Assembly (NCBI RefSeq): GCF_030440425.1
Contig: NZ_CP098023.1
Span: forward strand, 1,477,501 to 1,541,500
Reading direction: 5' to 3'
Source: Microbulbifer sp. MI-G
Lineage (GTDB): Bacteria; Pseudomonadota; Gammaproteobacteria; Pseudomonadales; Cellvibrionaceae
Length of the DNA stretch: 64,000 nt
Shown: in pieces, positions 42,671 to 52,505 of the stretch
How positions within the stretch are numbered: position 1 is the stretch's first letter
Layout of the letters: the number at the start of each line of letters is the position of its first letter
Position numbers and translations under genes: made by a program
The notes under the pieces: generated by a model
The model's input: the letters and a program-made list of their open reading frames with translations, nothing else
Told to the model about the DNA's origin: nothing
Databases searched by the model: none

Positions 42671-43900
42671 TCAGATCGTACTTAAGCACCCGACACTGTT
42701 GGCCCAGGAGATGATGGCGTTCTCGGACGATACGCCGAACCTGTTGAGTATTCCGGTGCAGCCGCCGATACCTGAACACATGATCGCGCAGTCGCCCTGG
42801 CCGTTGCAGTGGTTTGCACTCCAGTTGTGGCCGAGTTCGTGGGCTGTGAGCGCGACACGGGAGGCGAAGTTGCCGCTAAACCTTGATTGAGACACCCCGT
42901 AGCCGACATTGAAACTGCACACCCCGTTCAGATAGGCAATTCCGATTACGCTGCCGGCGAGATTCTTGCCGGTCATCAGGTGGGCAACATCGCGCGGTAC
43001 TCCGGCCTGGTTGGTTCTCCACTCATTTCGGAACTGGGAGAGTAGGCCGCTTGGATTAGTTGATGAGTAGGGATCGGCACCGGTGCGCACGATGATTCTG
43101 CCGATAGCATAGACGATATCGGTTTCATTCAGGTAGATTAACTCCACCGCATTCATGGTGCTCTCGATATCTGCGATGGTGGCGGATACCGAGCTTCCGT
43201 TCAGGTTGTAATACTCGGTATCGGCATCGAACGCGACATCCGCCTCACGGGTGACCAGGCTCTGTTGCAGTGTACTGGATACCCCATGCAGCATATGCTC
43301 GAAAGGGGCTTCATCGGCGCCGCAGGTCCAATCCCCGGGCAGGATATCGCTGGTGCGGTACACCACATGCAAACTGGGCGCGATACCGGGTGTGGCGTCC
43401 GATAGCGGCTGTACGGCCCAGATTTCGTCGGGCATCTGAATCCAGGCCCTGAGCTGGCCCCCCTCGCTTACCGACGCGGCAACCCTGGTGTCCTTCATAC
43501 CTGTCAGGCTGCCCTGGTAGGTGCGTATGGGCGGTGCCTTGACCTCGCGTTTCACACCGTCTCCATCAATGGTGTATACCACCAGGTTGGGGCTGCGCAC
43601 TGAGTGGGGGGACAGCGACATCTGTACCTGTCTGCCATCCAGAGTAAGATCGACATGGATATCTGTCACGGCACCCGAGCGGGCATCCGCAGTAGTATCG
43701 GTCGCAATGCGCTGAACGCTGTACTGATTGAGGTTCAGATTGACATTCAGGGCATCCGCCACCGCTGCTTCGAGCTCAGCCTGTACATTTTGCTCGAGTG
43801 TGGTTTTTGCATGGATGATACTGCTGAAAGCGCAGAGTGCCATCATTGCGATACACCCTGTTTTTCTTATATATTTCTTCAGCATTTTATTTTTCTCCAT
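42671..43900 (-). CDS. Secreted M12-type zinc metalloprotease
   Basis: The 409-residue product has a signal peptide (basic start, then GCIAMMALCAFSSIIHA), a propeptide region of about 170 residues and a catalytic domain. The zinc motif HELGHNWSANH, in the HExxHxxGxxH pattern of metzincins, is near residue 335, followed by cysteines in CNGQGDCAIMCSG that probably form disulfides. It resembles reprolysin-like (M12) and peptidyl-Asp (M72) enzymes. It would be exported and act outside the cell. An alternative start at residue 6 is possible. Confidence 0.82.
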   Translation of the reverse strand: MEKNKMLKKYIRKTGCIAMMALCAFSSIIHAKTTLEQNVQAELEAAVADALNVNLNLNQYSVQRIATDTTADARSGAVTDIHVDLTLDGRQVQMSLSPHSVRSPNLVVYTIDGDGVKREVKAPPIRTYQGSLTGMKDTRVAASVSEGGQLRAWIQMPDEIWAVQPLSDATPGIAPSLHVVYRTSDILPGDWTCGADEAPFEHMLHGVSSTLQQSLVTREADVAFDADTEYYNLNGSSVSATIADIESTMNAVELIYLNETDIVYAIGRIIVRTGADPYSSTNPSGLLSQFRNEWRTNQAGVPRDVAHLMTGKNLAGSVIGIAYLNGVCSFNVGYGVSQSRFSGNFASRVALTAHELGHNWSANHCNGQGDCAIMCSGIGGCTGILNRFGVSSENAIISWANSVGCLSTI

Positions 43901-44900
43901 ATCTTTAGCATTGGTTTTTTTTACAACATTCTTTTGCCTCTTTTTCGATAGTGCTGACTAGCGGACCAATGGCGCAAGGGTCTACACGACCGGTGACTCC
44001 ACGATCAGGTACGCAAGATAATTCCGGGTCTTATCCTGATGATTGTGTCGTTTCTGCTGCTGTAACTGCGCGGGACACTTGGAGCCATCGTGGTGTGCGG
44101 GCCGGTATTAAAGGCATCACCCCCTCCAGGGCAGGGCGCTTGGGGCTGGCCACTGTGAGTGGAAAATGTAACAGCGCCGTTCCCTTGCCATCGACTACCA
44201 AGTCGATACTCTGGTACTACTTTTTACTTTTGATGTCAAGCATTGGTCTAAAAACCCAATGGGCTGTCGGGTGAATAATTATTTGAAAGACAAACCGGTG
44301 CCAACGCTCTGGGAAACGGCATGGATTCCCGGATTTATTTTTCAAGTGTACCAAGGCGTGACTTGGCAAAATGTCGTATCACACCACCCAATGACAGAGC
44401 CCGGGACCGGACTGAGCGCATACACCAGCCGTTGCACTGTGCGAGAGCGTGGGGTGCGATATCAGCCGAGCCAACCGGGACTATAATACTGACGCCGCCG
44501 GCAATCCGGATGGGTTGGGTTTTTACTGTATTCGCGCTGCAATTTGTTCTGGTGTGCGCCTGCCAGTCCACATCAACCCTTTTACAGCGCTCCCATGCAC
44601 AGGCTGACAAGGCAATGCCCAATTTAATCGCGCATGGAGTAAAGATGTGGAATTGGGCTGCTGTAACCCCGCTGTGGAACCGGTGAGCGGGCAATCCGGT
44701 CATTGCCGCTTTGCTATGGAAAGTGCATTTTGGGGACTGGATAGCGGGGTGTGGTGGACAGGTGGAATTTCATAAACGTATCCGGCATTTGAATACTGCC
44801 CTCCAACCGCTATTGTCAGGCTGTGTGGATTATGCCAGGGCGGTATCCCTGTGGCAGCCTATCTGTGGGGCCGGCTGATGGTAATAAATGAGGGTTGCAA
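43901..44900. other. 1-kb region without a supported gene
   Basis: Several short frames exist on both strands, but none has a good start, composition or family likeness. The left end, AT-rich and T-rich (43890-43950), is the likely promoter zone of the metzincin gene. The right end holds the promoter of the aldo/keto reductase gene. No hairpin of note was found. Confidence 0.4.
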
Positions 44901-45923
44901 GTGGCTAAGCAAGTAATGCGAAACAAAATGCAGTTTCGCCCTATGGGACATTCCGGCATCAGTGCCTCTGTGATTGGCCTGGGAACATGGGCAATGGGTG
45001 GTTGGAAGTGGGGTGGCGGTGACGACAAATCTTCTATTGATGCCGTTCGCGCCTCTATGGATTCTGGCGTAACCTTGATCGATACCGCCCCTGCCTACGG
45101 TTTGGGCCGTTCAGAAACGCTGGTTGGTGAGGCAGTGAAAGGCCGACGTGATGAGGTGGTGCTGGCCACCAAATGCGGATTGGTCTGGCATACGGATAAG
45201 GGCAACTATTTTCTCGATGAAGATGGAAAAAAAGTGCACCGCTATCTGGGCAAGGAATCCATTTTTTACGAGGCAGAGCAAAGCCTGAAACGCCTTGGCA
45301 CGGATTATATCGATCTGTATATCACCCATTGGCAAGATAGTACCACGCCCATTGCCGAGACCATGGAGGCGTTATTAACGCTCAAGAAACAGGGTAAAAT
45401 CAGAGCAATCGGTATTTCTAATGCCTCCGTCGAAGACTTCAGAGCGTATGTGGCCGCCGGGCAATTGGATGCCATTCAGGAGTGCTATTCCATGCTCGAT
45501 CGGGGCATTGAGCATACCCTGCTGCCGCTGTGCAAACAGTACGATGTGGCAATGCTCAGTTACTCAACCCTGGCCCTTGGCCTGCTTTCAGGAAAGGTCG
45601 CTGCGGACCGGGTGTTTGAAGGCGATGACCTGCGCCTCAACAACCCGCGCTTCAGTATTGAAAATCGTATGAAAATTCAAGAATTTTTGCAGTCGATCGA
45701 AGGTATTGCGAAGGCGCACGATCTATCAGTTGCCCAAACAGTTATTGCATGGACACTTGCGCAAGCGGGCATCACCTATGCGCTTTGTGGTGCACGGAAT
45801 GTGAAACAGGCCACTGAAAATGCTGATGCCGGCATCGTCAGACTGACTGGTGATGAGCTTGATCAGATAACCCGGGCAATCGAGCATGACCTCGCCGATT
45901 TTGACAACTCCGCGACTACATAA
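44901..45923 (+). CDS. Aldo/keto reductase
   Basis: From the GTG at 44901 (AGGG six bases before), the product has 340 residues. Alternative starts are 44916 and 44928. It has the family fold and tetrad: Asp and Tyr in LIDTAPAYGLGRSE, Lys in LATKCGLVW and His in YITHWQDS. It would use NADPH to reduce aldehydes or ketones in the cytoplasm. The IRAIGISNAS motif is also typical. Substrate and regulation are unknown. Confidence 0.88.
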   Translation: MAKQVMRNKMQFRPMGHSGISASVIGLGTWAMGGWKWGGGDDKSSIDAVRASMDSGVTLIDTAPAYGLGRSETLVGEAVKGRRDEVVLATKCGLVWHTDKGNYFLDEDGKKVHRYLGKESIFYEAEQSLKRLGTDYIDLYITHWQDSTTPIAETMEALLTLKKQGKIRAIGISNASVEDFRAYVAAGQLDAIQECYSMLDRGIEHTLLPLCKQYDVAMLSYSTLALGLLSGKVAADRVFEGDDLRLNNPRFSIENRMKIQEFLQSIEGIAKAHDLSVAQTVIAWTLAQAGITYALCGARNVKQATENADAGIVRLTGDELDQITRAIEHDLADFDNSATT

Positions 45924-46288
45924 AAGACACCGGTTGTTTTTAAACTGGCAGTTGAGGACTCGGCCATAGCATTGTCTGGCTGTTTTTATCGCAATGGATT
46001 ATCCGGATGTGCTCTCGGGTGCGGGTTTTGCTCCCAGGAGAACAAGATCCCAAGTAGCCGGCGGGTTTGAGTTTGGCTACCGGTTTGACCGCTCTTTGCG
46101 ATGCAAAAGCGGGGGTGCCGGCCCCCACTAATGCAAGGCATTTGGCGGCAAATCTGATGCAGATGATACACAAACCGGCATATACACAACAGACCAGTGA
46201 CAGATACAATTCCCCTTTTTTAGGTTGAATCCTCTAACTGTGTATCCCGGTCCGGGGTACAGGCAGACGGTTTTGCAGAGAATGATAC
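45924..46288. other. Intergenic region, no gene seen
   Basis: This 365-base gap lies between the aldo/keto reductase and GNAT genes. No gene, hairpin or repeat is clear. The promoter of the GNAT gene probably lies at 46200-46270, where ATACAATTCCCCTTTTTTAGGTTGAATC is AT-rich. Confidence 0.35.
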
Positions 46289-46780
46289 ATGAATATTAGG
46301 GAAGCAACGAAGGAAGACTGGGATTTGATATGGCCGATCTTCCATGAAATAACCAAAGCCGGTGAAACTTATGCTTATGAAATGGATACTACCAAGGCAG
46401 AAGCTGAAAAAATCTGGTTGGAAACTCCACGTAAAACCTTTGTTTTTGAAGAAGATGAAATAATTCTGGGTACCTATTATCTAAAAACCAACCAGGCAGG
46501 CCCAGGCAAACATGTCTGTAACTGTGGTTATATGGTTTCTGCGTCCGCTCGGGGCAGAGGACTTGCCACCACAATGTGTCGGCACTCGCAAAACATGGCA
46601 TTGGAACTTGGTTACAAGGCGATGCAATTCAATTTTGTTGCCTCCAGTAACGGGGGTGCTGTTCACTTATGGTGCAAGCTTGGCTTTGACATCGTAGGCC
46701 GACTCCCTAAAGCATTCAACCATCCCACAAAAGGGTATGTTGATGCCCTGGTACTGTTTAAATGGCTGGCAGATTGTTGA
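46289..46780 (+). CDS. GNAT-family N-acetyltransferase
   Basis: The 163-residue protein starts MNIREATKEDWD, with the usual first strand and helix. The acetyl-CoA binding loop is ARGRGLATTMC, after the beta-bulge strand NCGYMVSAS. The final part (QFNFVASSNGGAVHLWCKLGFD) fits the family. It would transfer an acetyl group to a small molecule or peptide, with an unknown acceptor. It stands alone. Confidence 0.83.
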   Translation: MNIREATKEDWDLIWPIFHEITKAGETYAYEMDTTKAEAEKIWLETPRKTFVFEEDEIILGTYYLKTNQAGPGKHVCNCGYMVSASARGRGLATTMCRHSQNMALELGYKAMQFNFVASSNGGAVHLWCKLGFDIVGRLPKAFNHPTKGYVDALVLFKWLADC

Positions 46781-47238
46781 AAACCGAAAACCTGGCCAGC
46801 CCACTTTCCTGATCAGCTTTTATTGAAAAAAACGCGCCTTTCGCTGGTACCCGGCAATGTCCTGGAGGCTGTGTCTGTACAGGGAATTTGGGCGGTGAAG
46901 ACACCCATAGTAATGTGAGTTTGGGGTAAAGGCCTGCCCTGGCGCCCCGGTCGTGCTCTGTGCAGGGATTGGTACTGGGATTTGTACAGGTGCGCGGATT
47001 GTATTTGGTTGTTTTTTATGCAAGAAAAGGAAGGGAGGGGAATTGGACTGTTGAGCGGGGTGGGGCTTGCAGGTACTATCCGCGAAGAGGTTGGGATTTT
47101 TGTCTGCAGGTTGGTAGTATAGCGCGCAAATCACTTGTTTTTCACTCTAAATCAAATAGTTACAATTTATCTCAGCACCATTTGGTTGGTCGCACCTCTA
47201 GTATCCCAGGCCCCAGGAAAAGCTTTACCGGTATCATT
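46781..47238. other. Upstream region of gpsA, no gene seen
   Basis: This 458-base stretch holds no convincing gene. A long upstream extension of the gpsA frame covers part of it but lacks family likeness. The promoter of the gpsA unit is probably within the last 120 bases, which are more AT-rich. Confidence 0.35.
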
Positions 47239-48270
47239 ATGCAAAAGGAAACTTCCAACTCTCGCTCTGTAGTCGTATTGGGCGGCGGCAGTTTCGGGAC
47301 TGCGATTGCCAATATCGTAGCGGGAAATGGCCACGACACCCGTCAGTGGATGCGGGATTCCGTACGGGCGGAAGCCTGCCGGGAGGCCCGCGAAAATGAA
47401 AAATATTTACCTGGCGTAGCCTTGCACCCGGCGCTTTGTATCAGCAGTAACCTGCAAGAGGCGGTGCAGGGCTGCGATATTGTCTTTATCGCTATTCCCA
47501 GTGGGTCTTTTCGCGCAGTGGTGCGGCGCCTGGCGCCGATGCTGAAACCGGGCACCATGTTGATTTCCACCACCAAGGGCATCGAGCACGATCACTTTCA
47601 CCTGATGAGCGAAATTCTTCGCGAGGAAACTGCCGGGATGCGCGTAGGCGTGCTGAGCGGTCCCAATTTTGCCAAGGAAATTGTCGAAGGCCACTACACC
47701 GCTACCGTAATTGCCAGTGAGGACGAGAAACTGTGCCGCGATATCCAGGCCGCGCTGCACTCCGAGACGTTTCGCGTCTACTCCAGTCAAGATGTCTATG
47801 GGGTTGAACTGGCCGGGGCCTTGAAAAATATCTATGCGATCATCACCGGCATGGCGGCGGCGCTGGACCGCGGGCAGAACACCATTAGCCTGCTGATCAC
47901 CCGCTCTCTTGCCGAGATGATGCGATTTGCCGAAGCCATGGGGGCAGATCCCATGACATTGATCGGTCTCGCCGGTGTCGGTGATCTGATACTCACCTGT
48001 TCTTCAAACCTGAGCCGTAATTACCGCGTTGGCTATCTGGTGGGTAAGGGCAAATCCCTGGATCGCGCTGTCGCAGAAATCGGTCAGGTCGCCGAAGGTG
48101 TGAATACCATTCGCCTGATAAAAAAGAAAGCAGAAGAAATGGGCGTCTATATGCCCTTGGTTTCCGCAATTTACGCCATATTATTTGAACAGCGGCCGAT
48201 CCCGGAAGTGATTCGCCATTTAATGTCGGGCGTACAAACATTTGATGTGGCCTACTCGGCCAAACCCTAA
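47239..48270 (+). CDS. gpsA: Glycerol-3-phosphate dehydrogenase [NAD(P)+]
   Basis: The ATG at 47239 gives 343 residues starting MQKETSNS, then the Rossmann motif [10 protein letters not shown]. Other GpsA motifs include [31 protein letters not shown] and [12 protein letters not shown]. It reduces dihydroxyacetone phosphate to sn-glycerol 3-phosphate, the start of phospholipid synthesis, in the cytoplasm. The frame runs far upstream, but that extension is unlike the family. It is followed after 13 bases by the DUF4389 gene. Confidence 0.93.
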   Translation: MQKETSNSRSVVVLGGGSFGTAIANIVAGNGHDTRQWMRDSVRAEACREARENEKYLPGVALHPALCISSNLQEAVQGCDIVFIAIPSGSFRAVVRRLAPMLKPGTMLISTTKGIEHDHFHLMSEILREETAGMRVGVLSGPNFAKEIVEGHYTATVIASEDEKLCRDIQAALHSETFRVYSSQDVYGVELAGALKNIYAIITGMAAALDRGQNTISLLITRSLAEMMRFAEAMGADPMTLIGLAGVGDLILTCSSNLSRNYRVGYLVGKGKSLDRAVAEIGQVAEGVNTIRLIKKKAEEMGVYMPLVSAIYAILFEQRPIPEVIRHLMSGVQTFDVAYSAKP

Positions 48271-48283
48271 CGGAAGCCTCTCT

Positions 48284-48811
48284 ATGAAAAACGATGAACT
48301 CAAGCGCAATCTGACCTCTGGCAGCCAATGGGTGCGCCTGCTGTACATGGTGCTGTTTGCCATCTGTCTGGAAATTGCCGGATTTGTATTGCTGGCGGTG
48401 GTGGTATTGCAATTTCTTTTTTCGATTATCAACGGCAGCGCCAACGATAATCTGCGCCGCCTTGGTGATCAGCTCGCCTCCTACGTCTACCAGGCAATCC
48501 AGTTTTTAATTTACAATACCGAGGAAAAACCCTTCCCGTTTTCCGAATGGCCGGAGTCCGATGTGGAAGATCTCTCCGGTTACGAGGGTGCCGAAGAAGT
48601 TTCCGCAGAGGTGGTTTCCAAAAAAGGCAAAGGTGGCACTGCAAAGAAGGCCGCGCAGACAGAGGAGGAGGCGGAGGATGCTATTATCCTTGGCACCGAC
48701 GAGTCTGTGAAGCAGCCCAAGTCCGGGTTGGCAAAAGACCGTGCGGATGAACCCCCGGCTGCCAAATCCGATGAACCGGGTGAATCCGGTGAGCGTGCCG
48801 GTAAGGCCTGA
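48284..48811 (+). CDS. DUF4389-type membrane protein
   Basis: The 175-residue protein starts at ATG 48284. It has two hydrophobic segments near residues 18-45, then LRRLGDQLASYVYQAIQFLIYNTEEKPFPF, which I associate with DUF4389 proteins. The last 90 residues are an acidic, low-complexity tail rich in Glu, Lys and Ala. It is probably co-transcribed with gpsA (13-base gap) and sixA (31 bases). The role is unknown. Confidence 0.72.
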   Translation: MKNDELKRNLTSGSQWVRLLYMVLFAICLEIAGFVLLAVVVLQFLFSIINGSANDNLRRLGDQLASYVYQAIQFLIYNTEEKPFPFSEWPESDVEDLSGYEGAEEVSAEVVSKKGKGGTAKKAAQTEEEAEDAIILGTDESVKQPKSGLAKDRADEPPAAKSDEPGESGERAGKA

Positions 48812-48842
48812 TCCCTGATTAACCCGGTTAAAGGAAGTGCTT

Positions 48843-49301
48843 ATGCAGCTCTTCATCCTGCGCCACGGCAAGGCCGAGCCCCAGCTTGGCAATGATGCTG
48901 AGCGCGCTTTGACAGAGTCTGGACGCCTTCAGGTTGCACAGGTGTGTGAGCAGCGTGCAGAGGAGCTGTCTGCCGTGCGCGCTCTCTGGGCTAGCCCCTT
49001 TGTGCGCACCCAGCAGACCGCCGGGATAGTTTCTACGCATTTGGGGTTGCCTGTGCTTACTGAGCCCCTGCTTATTGGCGATACCAACCCCCAAGAAATC
49101 CTTGATAAGCTGCAGGAACAGGCTCGGGAGACCTTTCCCATCCTCCTGGTCAGCCACCAGCCCCTGGTGGGTAAGCTGCTTAACGGTCTCTGCGGCAGCG
49201 GCGACCAATACCCCTTCGGCACGGCCAGTCTCGCTTGTATCAGTGCCGAGGTTTGGGCTTACGGCTGTGCTGAGCTGGATTGGCTGCAACACGCCGGATA
49301 A
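48843..49301 (+). CDS. sixA: SixA-type phosphohistidine phosphatase
   Basis: This is a 152-residue protein of the histidine phosphatase superfamily. The RHG motif at residues 7-9 carries the catalytic His8, and a second His is in LLVSHQPLVG. Size and motifs match SixA, which removes phosphate from phosphohistidine, such as on the PTS or ArcB. It is encoded after gpsA and the DUF4389 gene and probably belongs to the same unit. Start 48843 is preferred over the GTG at 48837. Confidence 0.87.
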   Translation: MQLFILRHGKAEPQLGNDAERALTESGRLQVAQVCEQRAEELSAVRALWASPFVRTQQTAGIVSTHLGLPVLTEPLLIGDTNPQEILDKLQEQARETFPILLVSHQPLVGKLLNGLCGSGDQYPFGTASLACISAEVWAYGCAELDWLQHAG

Positions 49302-49449
49302 TCACCATCCTGTTTCCCCGGCGGTAGATTGACCAGGCTGTGTAAGGGCATATTGCATCGAAATTCCTGTCTCGCTGGTGCTAAGAGTCATTGCAGGAAG
49401 CTGCGGCCAACTGCACCATAAGTGTCTTTGACAAGTGGAAATAGGCCCG

Positions 49450-50346
49450 ATGGGATCAGCGGTTATAAAGCAAAGCGGGTACAGCGATGTGCATCTTGAG
49501 TTCGACAGCAAGGCCATTGCCGGGCGCCGGTGGGGGAGTATTGCGGGGGAACCGGTATTGGCTCTGCACGGCTGGCTGGATAATTGTGCAAGCTTCGACC
49601 GCCTGGCACCAATGCTGAAAGGGGTCAACCTGGTTGCCCTGGATATGGCCGGGCACGGTCGCAGCTATCACCGCTCTCCCCATGCCAATTACAATATCTG
49701 GGAGGAGACCGAGGATATCCTCGGTGCTGCCGAAGCCCTGGGCTGGCGCAGGTTCTCGCTGCTCGCGCACTCCCGTGGCGCTATTGCGGGTATGATTGCC
49801 GCCGGTGCCTTTCCCGGCCGGGTAAAACGTCTTGCGCTGATCGACGGTTTGGTGCCGCCCTCAGCGGAGGATGCCCAGGCACCGGATATCCTCGCCAGGG
49901 CCATCGCCCAGCGCGCCCGTTACACCAGGATGCGCAAAGCGCCGGTTTACCAGACTTTTACCCAGGCAGTTGAAGCCCGGATGAACGGTATGTTTCCTTT
50001 GTCGGCATGGGCCGCACGTGTGCTTACCGAGCGGGGTGTCCGCCCTGTCGAAGGCGGCTTTACCTGGAGCAACGACCCGCGCCTGATGGCCACCTCCACT
50101 GCCAAGCTCAACGGGGCCCAGATACGGGCGTTTATGTCCCGACTCAATATGCCGGTGCGCTTGGTGCTGGCGGAAGGGGGGATCGAGGGTATGATTGAGC
50201 GGCTGCGCCCGGTGCTGAAAGGATATGAAAATATCGCAGTGCAGGTGATGGCTGGCAGTCACCACCTGCATATGGAGAGCGGTGCGGAGGGAATTGCGGC
50301 GTGGTTTGGTCCTTTCCTGCGCGGCGAGGCCGATCCCGCGGCCTAG
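49450..50346 (+). CDS. Alpha/beta hydrolase
   Basis: The ATG at 49450 gives 298 residues. It has the oxyanion-loop motif LHGWLDNCASFD and the nucleophile elbow LAHSRGA (a variant of GxSxG). The late catalytic His may be in GSHHLHME. It resembles hydrolases of the esterase/MhpC type, and the natural substrate is unknown. Its stop overlaps the convergent tautomerase gene by four bases. Confidence 0.85.
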   Translation: MGSAVIKQSGYSDVHLEFDSKAIAGRRWGSIAGEPVLALHGWLDNCASFDRLAPMLKGVNLVALDMAGHGRSYHRSPHANYNIWEETEDILGAAEALGWRRFSLLAHSRGAIAGMIAAGAFPGRVKRLALIDGLVPPSAEDAQAPDILARAIAQRARYTRMRKAPVYQTFTQAVEARMNGMFPLSAWAARVLTERGVRPVEGGFTWSNDPRLMATSTAKLNGAQIRAFMSRLNMPVRLVLAEGGIEGMIERLRPVLKGYENIAVQVMAGSHHLHMESGAEGIAAWFGPFLRGEADPAA

Positions 50347-50687
50347 AAGGGTACCCGTTTCGAGTAGCAGCTGGCATCCATTTCGCGCACTTCCACCGAG
50401 ACGGCAGGGACGCCATCGGCAAACTGGCACAGGCAATTGAACACCGCCGAACTCAGTGCCTCCCGCTCCCTGGCGCTGCGCCCCTGCAGTATGCGAATCT
50501 CTGCATGGATAAAGCTGTCTCCCTGGTCACCGGCGATAAACTGGTCGTAGGCACTGGCGCGGGTCTTGATGGTGTGGGAGGCGAACAGCCCGGAGCGGTT
50601 CATCGCCTCCTGCGCCGAGCTGACCAGGGCGGCAACGGAAATCCTGTCTTCCAGATTTTTTGCGTACTCTATGATCAGGTGAGGCAT
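50343..50687 (-). CDS. 5-carboxymethyl-2-hydroxymuconate isomerase-like tautomerase
   Basis: The 114-residue protein begins MPHLIIEYAKNLE. After Met removal, Pro1 acts as the catalytic base, as in the tautomerase (CHMI/HpaF) family. The length and the later ILQGRSAREREALS segment fit that family. CHMI isomerises a muconate in homoprotocatechuate breakdown. No other gene of that pathway is near, so the true substrate may differ. Confidence 0.8.
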   Translation of the reverse strand: MPHLIIEYAKNLEDRISVAALVSSAQEAMNRSGLFASHTIKTRASAYDQFIAGDQGDSFIHAEIRILQGRSAREREALSSAVFNCLCQFADGVPAVSVEVREMDASCYSKRVPF

Positions 50688-50740
50688 GGCGATTCACTCT
50701 GTAAACACGGGTGACCGGCAACGCTTCTGGGACGATCCGG

Positions 50741-51283
50741 TTACTGGCGGATCAGCGAGAGAAATTCGTTGCGTGTGGCCTGGTTGCTGCGGAAGATGCC
50801 CAGCATGGCCGATGTCTTCATCAAGGAGTTCTGCTTTTCCACGCCGCGCATCATCATGCACATATGCTGGGCCTCTATGATAACACCAACACCGGCGGCA
50901 CCGGTGACACTTTGCAGGGTCTCGGCGATCTCAACGGTGAGCTGTTCCTGGATCTGCAGGCGGCGGGCGAACATATCGACGATGCGCGCTACTTTGGACA
51001 GGCCTACAACCTTGCCATTGGGAATATAGGCTACATGGGCGCGGCCGATAAACGGCAGCAGGTGGTGCTCGCACAGGGAGTAGAGTTCGATATCCTTGAC
51101 CAGCACCATCTCGCTGCAGTCGGAGGGGAAGAGTGCACCGTTGACCACGTTTTCCAGGGTCTGCTTGTAACCGCGGGTCAGGTATTCCATGGCCTTGGCG
51201 GCCCGCTCCGGGGTATCTTTGAGTCCGGGGCGTTGCGGATCTTCACCGATTGCTTCAATAATTTGTGCGTAGTGCTCGTTCAT
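50741..51283 (-). CDS. folE: GTP cyclohydrolase I
   Basis: The 180-residue protein has the family motifs: zinc ligands in [10 protein letters not shown] (Cys and His) and MCMMMRG (Cys), [14 protein letters not shown], and the [12 protein letters not shown] region. It converts GTP to dihydroneopterin triphosphate, the first step of folate synthesis, and forms a decamer. It is divergent from prmB, and the 120 bases between them probably carry both promoters. Confidence 0.93.
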   Translation of the reverse strand: MNEHYAQIIEAIGEDPQRPGLKDTPERAAKAMEYLTRGYKQTLENVVNGALFPSDCSEMVLVKDIELYSLCEHHLLPFIGRAHVAYIPNGKVVGLSKVARIVDMFARRLQIQEQLTVEIAETLQSVTGAAGVGVIIEAQHMCMMMRGVEKQNSLMKTSAMLGIFRSNQATRNEFLSLIRQ

Positions 51284-51404
51284 GCTGCTCTTTCCAACAT
51301 CTCGGCCCGAAGGGCGGATGCGCTACCCTAAGGGTTTGCAACCCGAGAGTAAAGATGATCCGCGCGAAACCCGATCAGAGCCACAGCAATTCAGGATAGA
51401 TCCC

Positions 51405-52328
51405 ATGATAGAAAGGCGCGAAACCAACCTGCGCGAATTGACCACAGTACTGGACTATATTCGCTGGGGTACCAGCCGCTTTCACGAGGCCGGCCTCTGT
51501 TTCGGCCACGGTACCGACAATGCCTGGGATGAAGCGGTATTGCTGGTTACCCATGCCCTGCATCTACCCCCCTACAGCAAACCGGAAATACTGCAGGCCC
51601 GCCTGACCGCCGAGGAGCGCCGCGAGGTGCTCTCCCTGCTGGAGCGGCGTTTCACCGAGCGGATGCCCGCTGCTTACCTCACCCGTGAGGCCCACTTCTG
51701 CGATATGACCTTCTACGTGGATGAGCGGGTGCTGGTGCCCCGTTCGCCCATCGCAGAACTGATACGTCGCGGCTTTGAGCCCTGGCTCAAGGTGGAGCCC
51801 CTGGCGATACTGGATTTGTGCTGTGGCAGCGGCTGTATTGGAATCGCCTGCGCCGAGGCCTTTACACAGGCGCGGGTGGACCTCAGCGACATCTCGGCGG
51901 GTGCGATCGAGGTGGCACAGATCAATATCAACCGCCACCACCTGAATGAGCGGGTGCGCGCCCTGCAATCGGATCTTTTTGATAACCTGCAAGGCTTCAG
52001 CTATGAGCTGATTGTGTGCAATCCGCCGTATGTGAGCGCAGGGGATTTGGCCGAGATGCCTGACGAATACCGCTTAGAGCCGGAAATCGCCCTGGGTTCG
52101 GGGGAGGACGGTCTGGATTTCACCCGCCGCCTGCTGCGCCAGGCTGCCGCGCATCTACAACCGGAAGGACTGCTGGTCTGCGAGGTGGGCAACAGTTGGG
52201 AAGCGCTCGAGCAGGCGTTTCCAGAAGTGCCGTTTTTGTGGCCGGAGTTTGACAACGGCGGGCACGGCGTGTTTGTGATCCGTCGCGAGGAGCTGCTTGC
52301 CTACCAGCGCTTCTTTGACCCTGAGTAA
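51405..52328 (+). CDS. prmB: Ribosomal protein L3 N5-glutamine methyltransferase
   Basis: The ATG at 51405 gives 307 residues. The SAM-binding motif is LDLCCGSGCIGIA and the catalytic NPPY motif is in IVCNPPYVSA, after RVDLSDIS. The N-terminal half matches PrmB, including DERVLVPRSPIAELI. The enzyme methylates a glutamine of ribosomal protein L3. It is followed by aroC, an order common in gammaproteobacteria. Confidence 0.92.
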   Translation: MIERRETNLRELTTVLDYIRWGTSRFHEAGLCFGHGTDNAWDEAVLLVTHALHLPPYSKPEILQARLTAEERREVLSLLERRFTERMPAAYLTREAHFCDMTFYVDERVLVPRSPIAELIRRGFEPWLKVEPLAILDLCCGSGCIGIACAEAFTQARVDLSDISAGAIEVAQININRHHLNERVRALQSDLFDNLQGFSYELIVCNPPYVSAGDLAEMPDEYRLEPEIALGSGEDGLDFTRRLLRQAAAHLQPEGLLVCEVGNSWEALEQAFPEVPFLWPEFDNGGHGVFVIRREELLAYQRFFDPE

Positions 52329-52505
52329 GTGTTTTTGTGATTCCGGTGAAATCGGTTGCCGGGTTACTCACCGGTAATGATTGTGCGCAGTGTCTGTGTT
52401 TTTTATCGGGCACCACTCGCACGGGCGGGGGACACTTTTCTATAATGTGCGGCCACCTTTGGAGCCTACCCCAATTCCATCAATAACGAGCTGGAAAAGT
52501 CGCTT

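Noticed and set aside
43951..44703. Short frames between the metzincin and aldo/keto reductase genes
   Set aside because: They lack starts, motifs and typical codon use.
46960..47238. N-terminal extension of GpsA
   Set aside because: It adds 93 residues unlike the family. The ATG at 47239 puts the Rossmann motif in its usual place.
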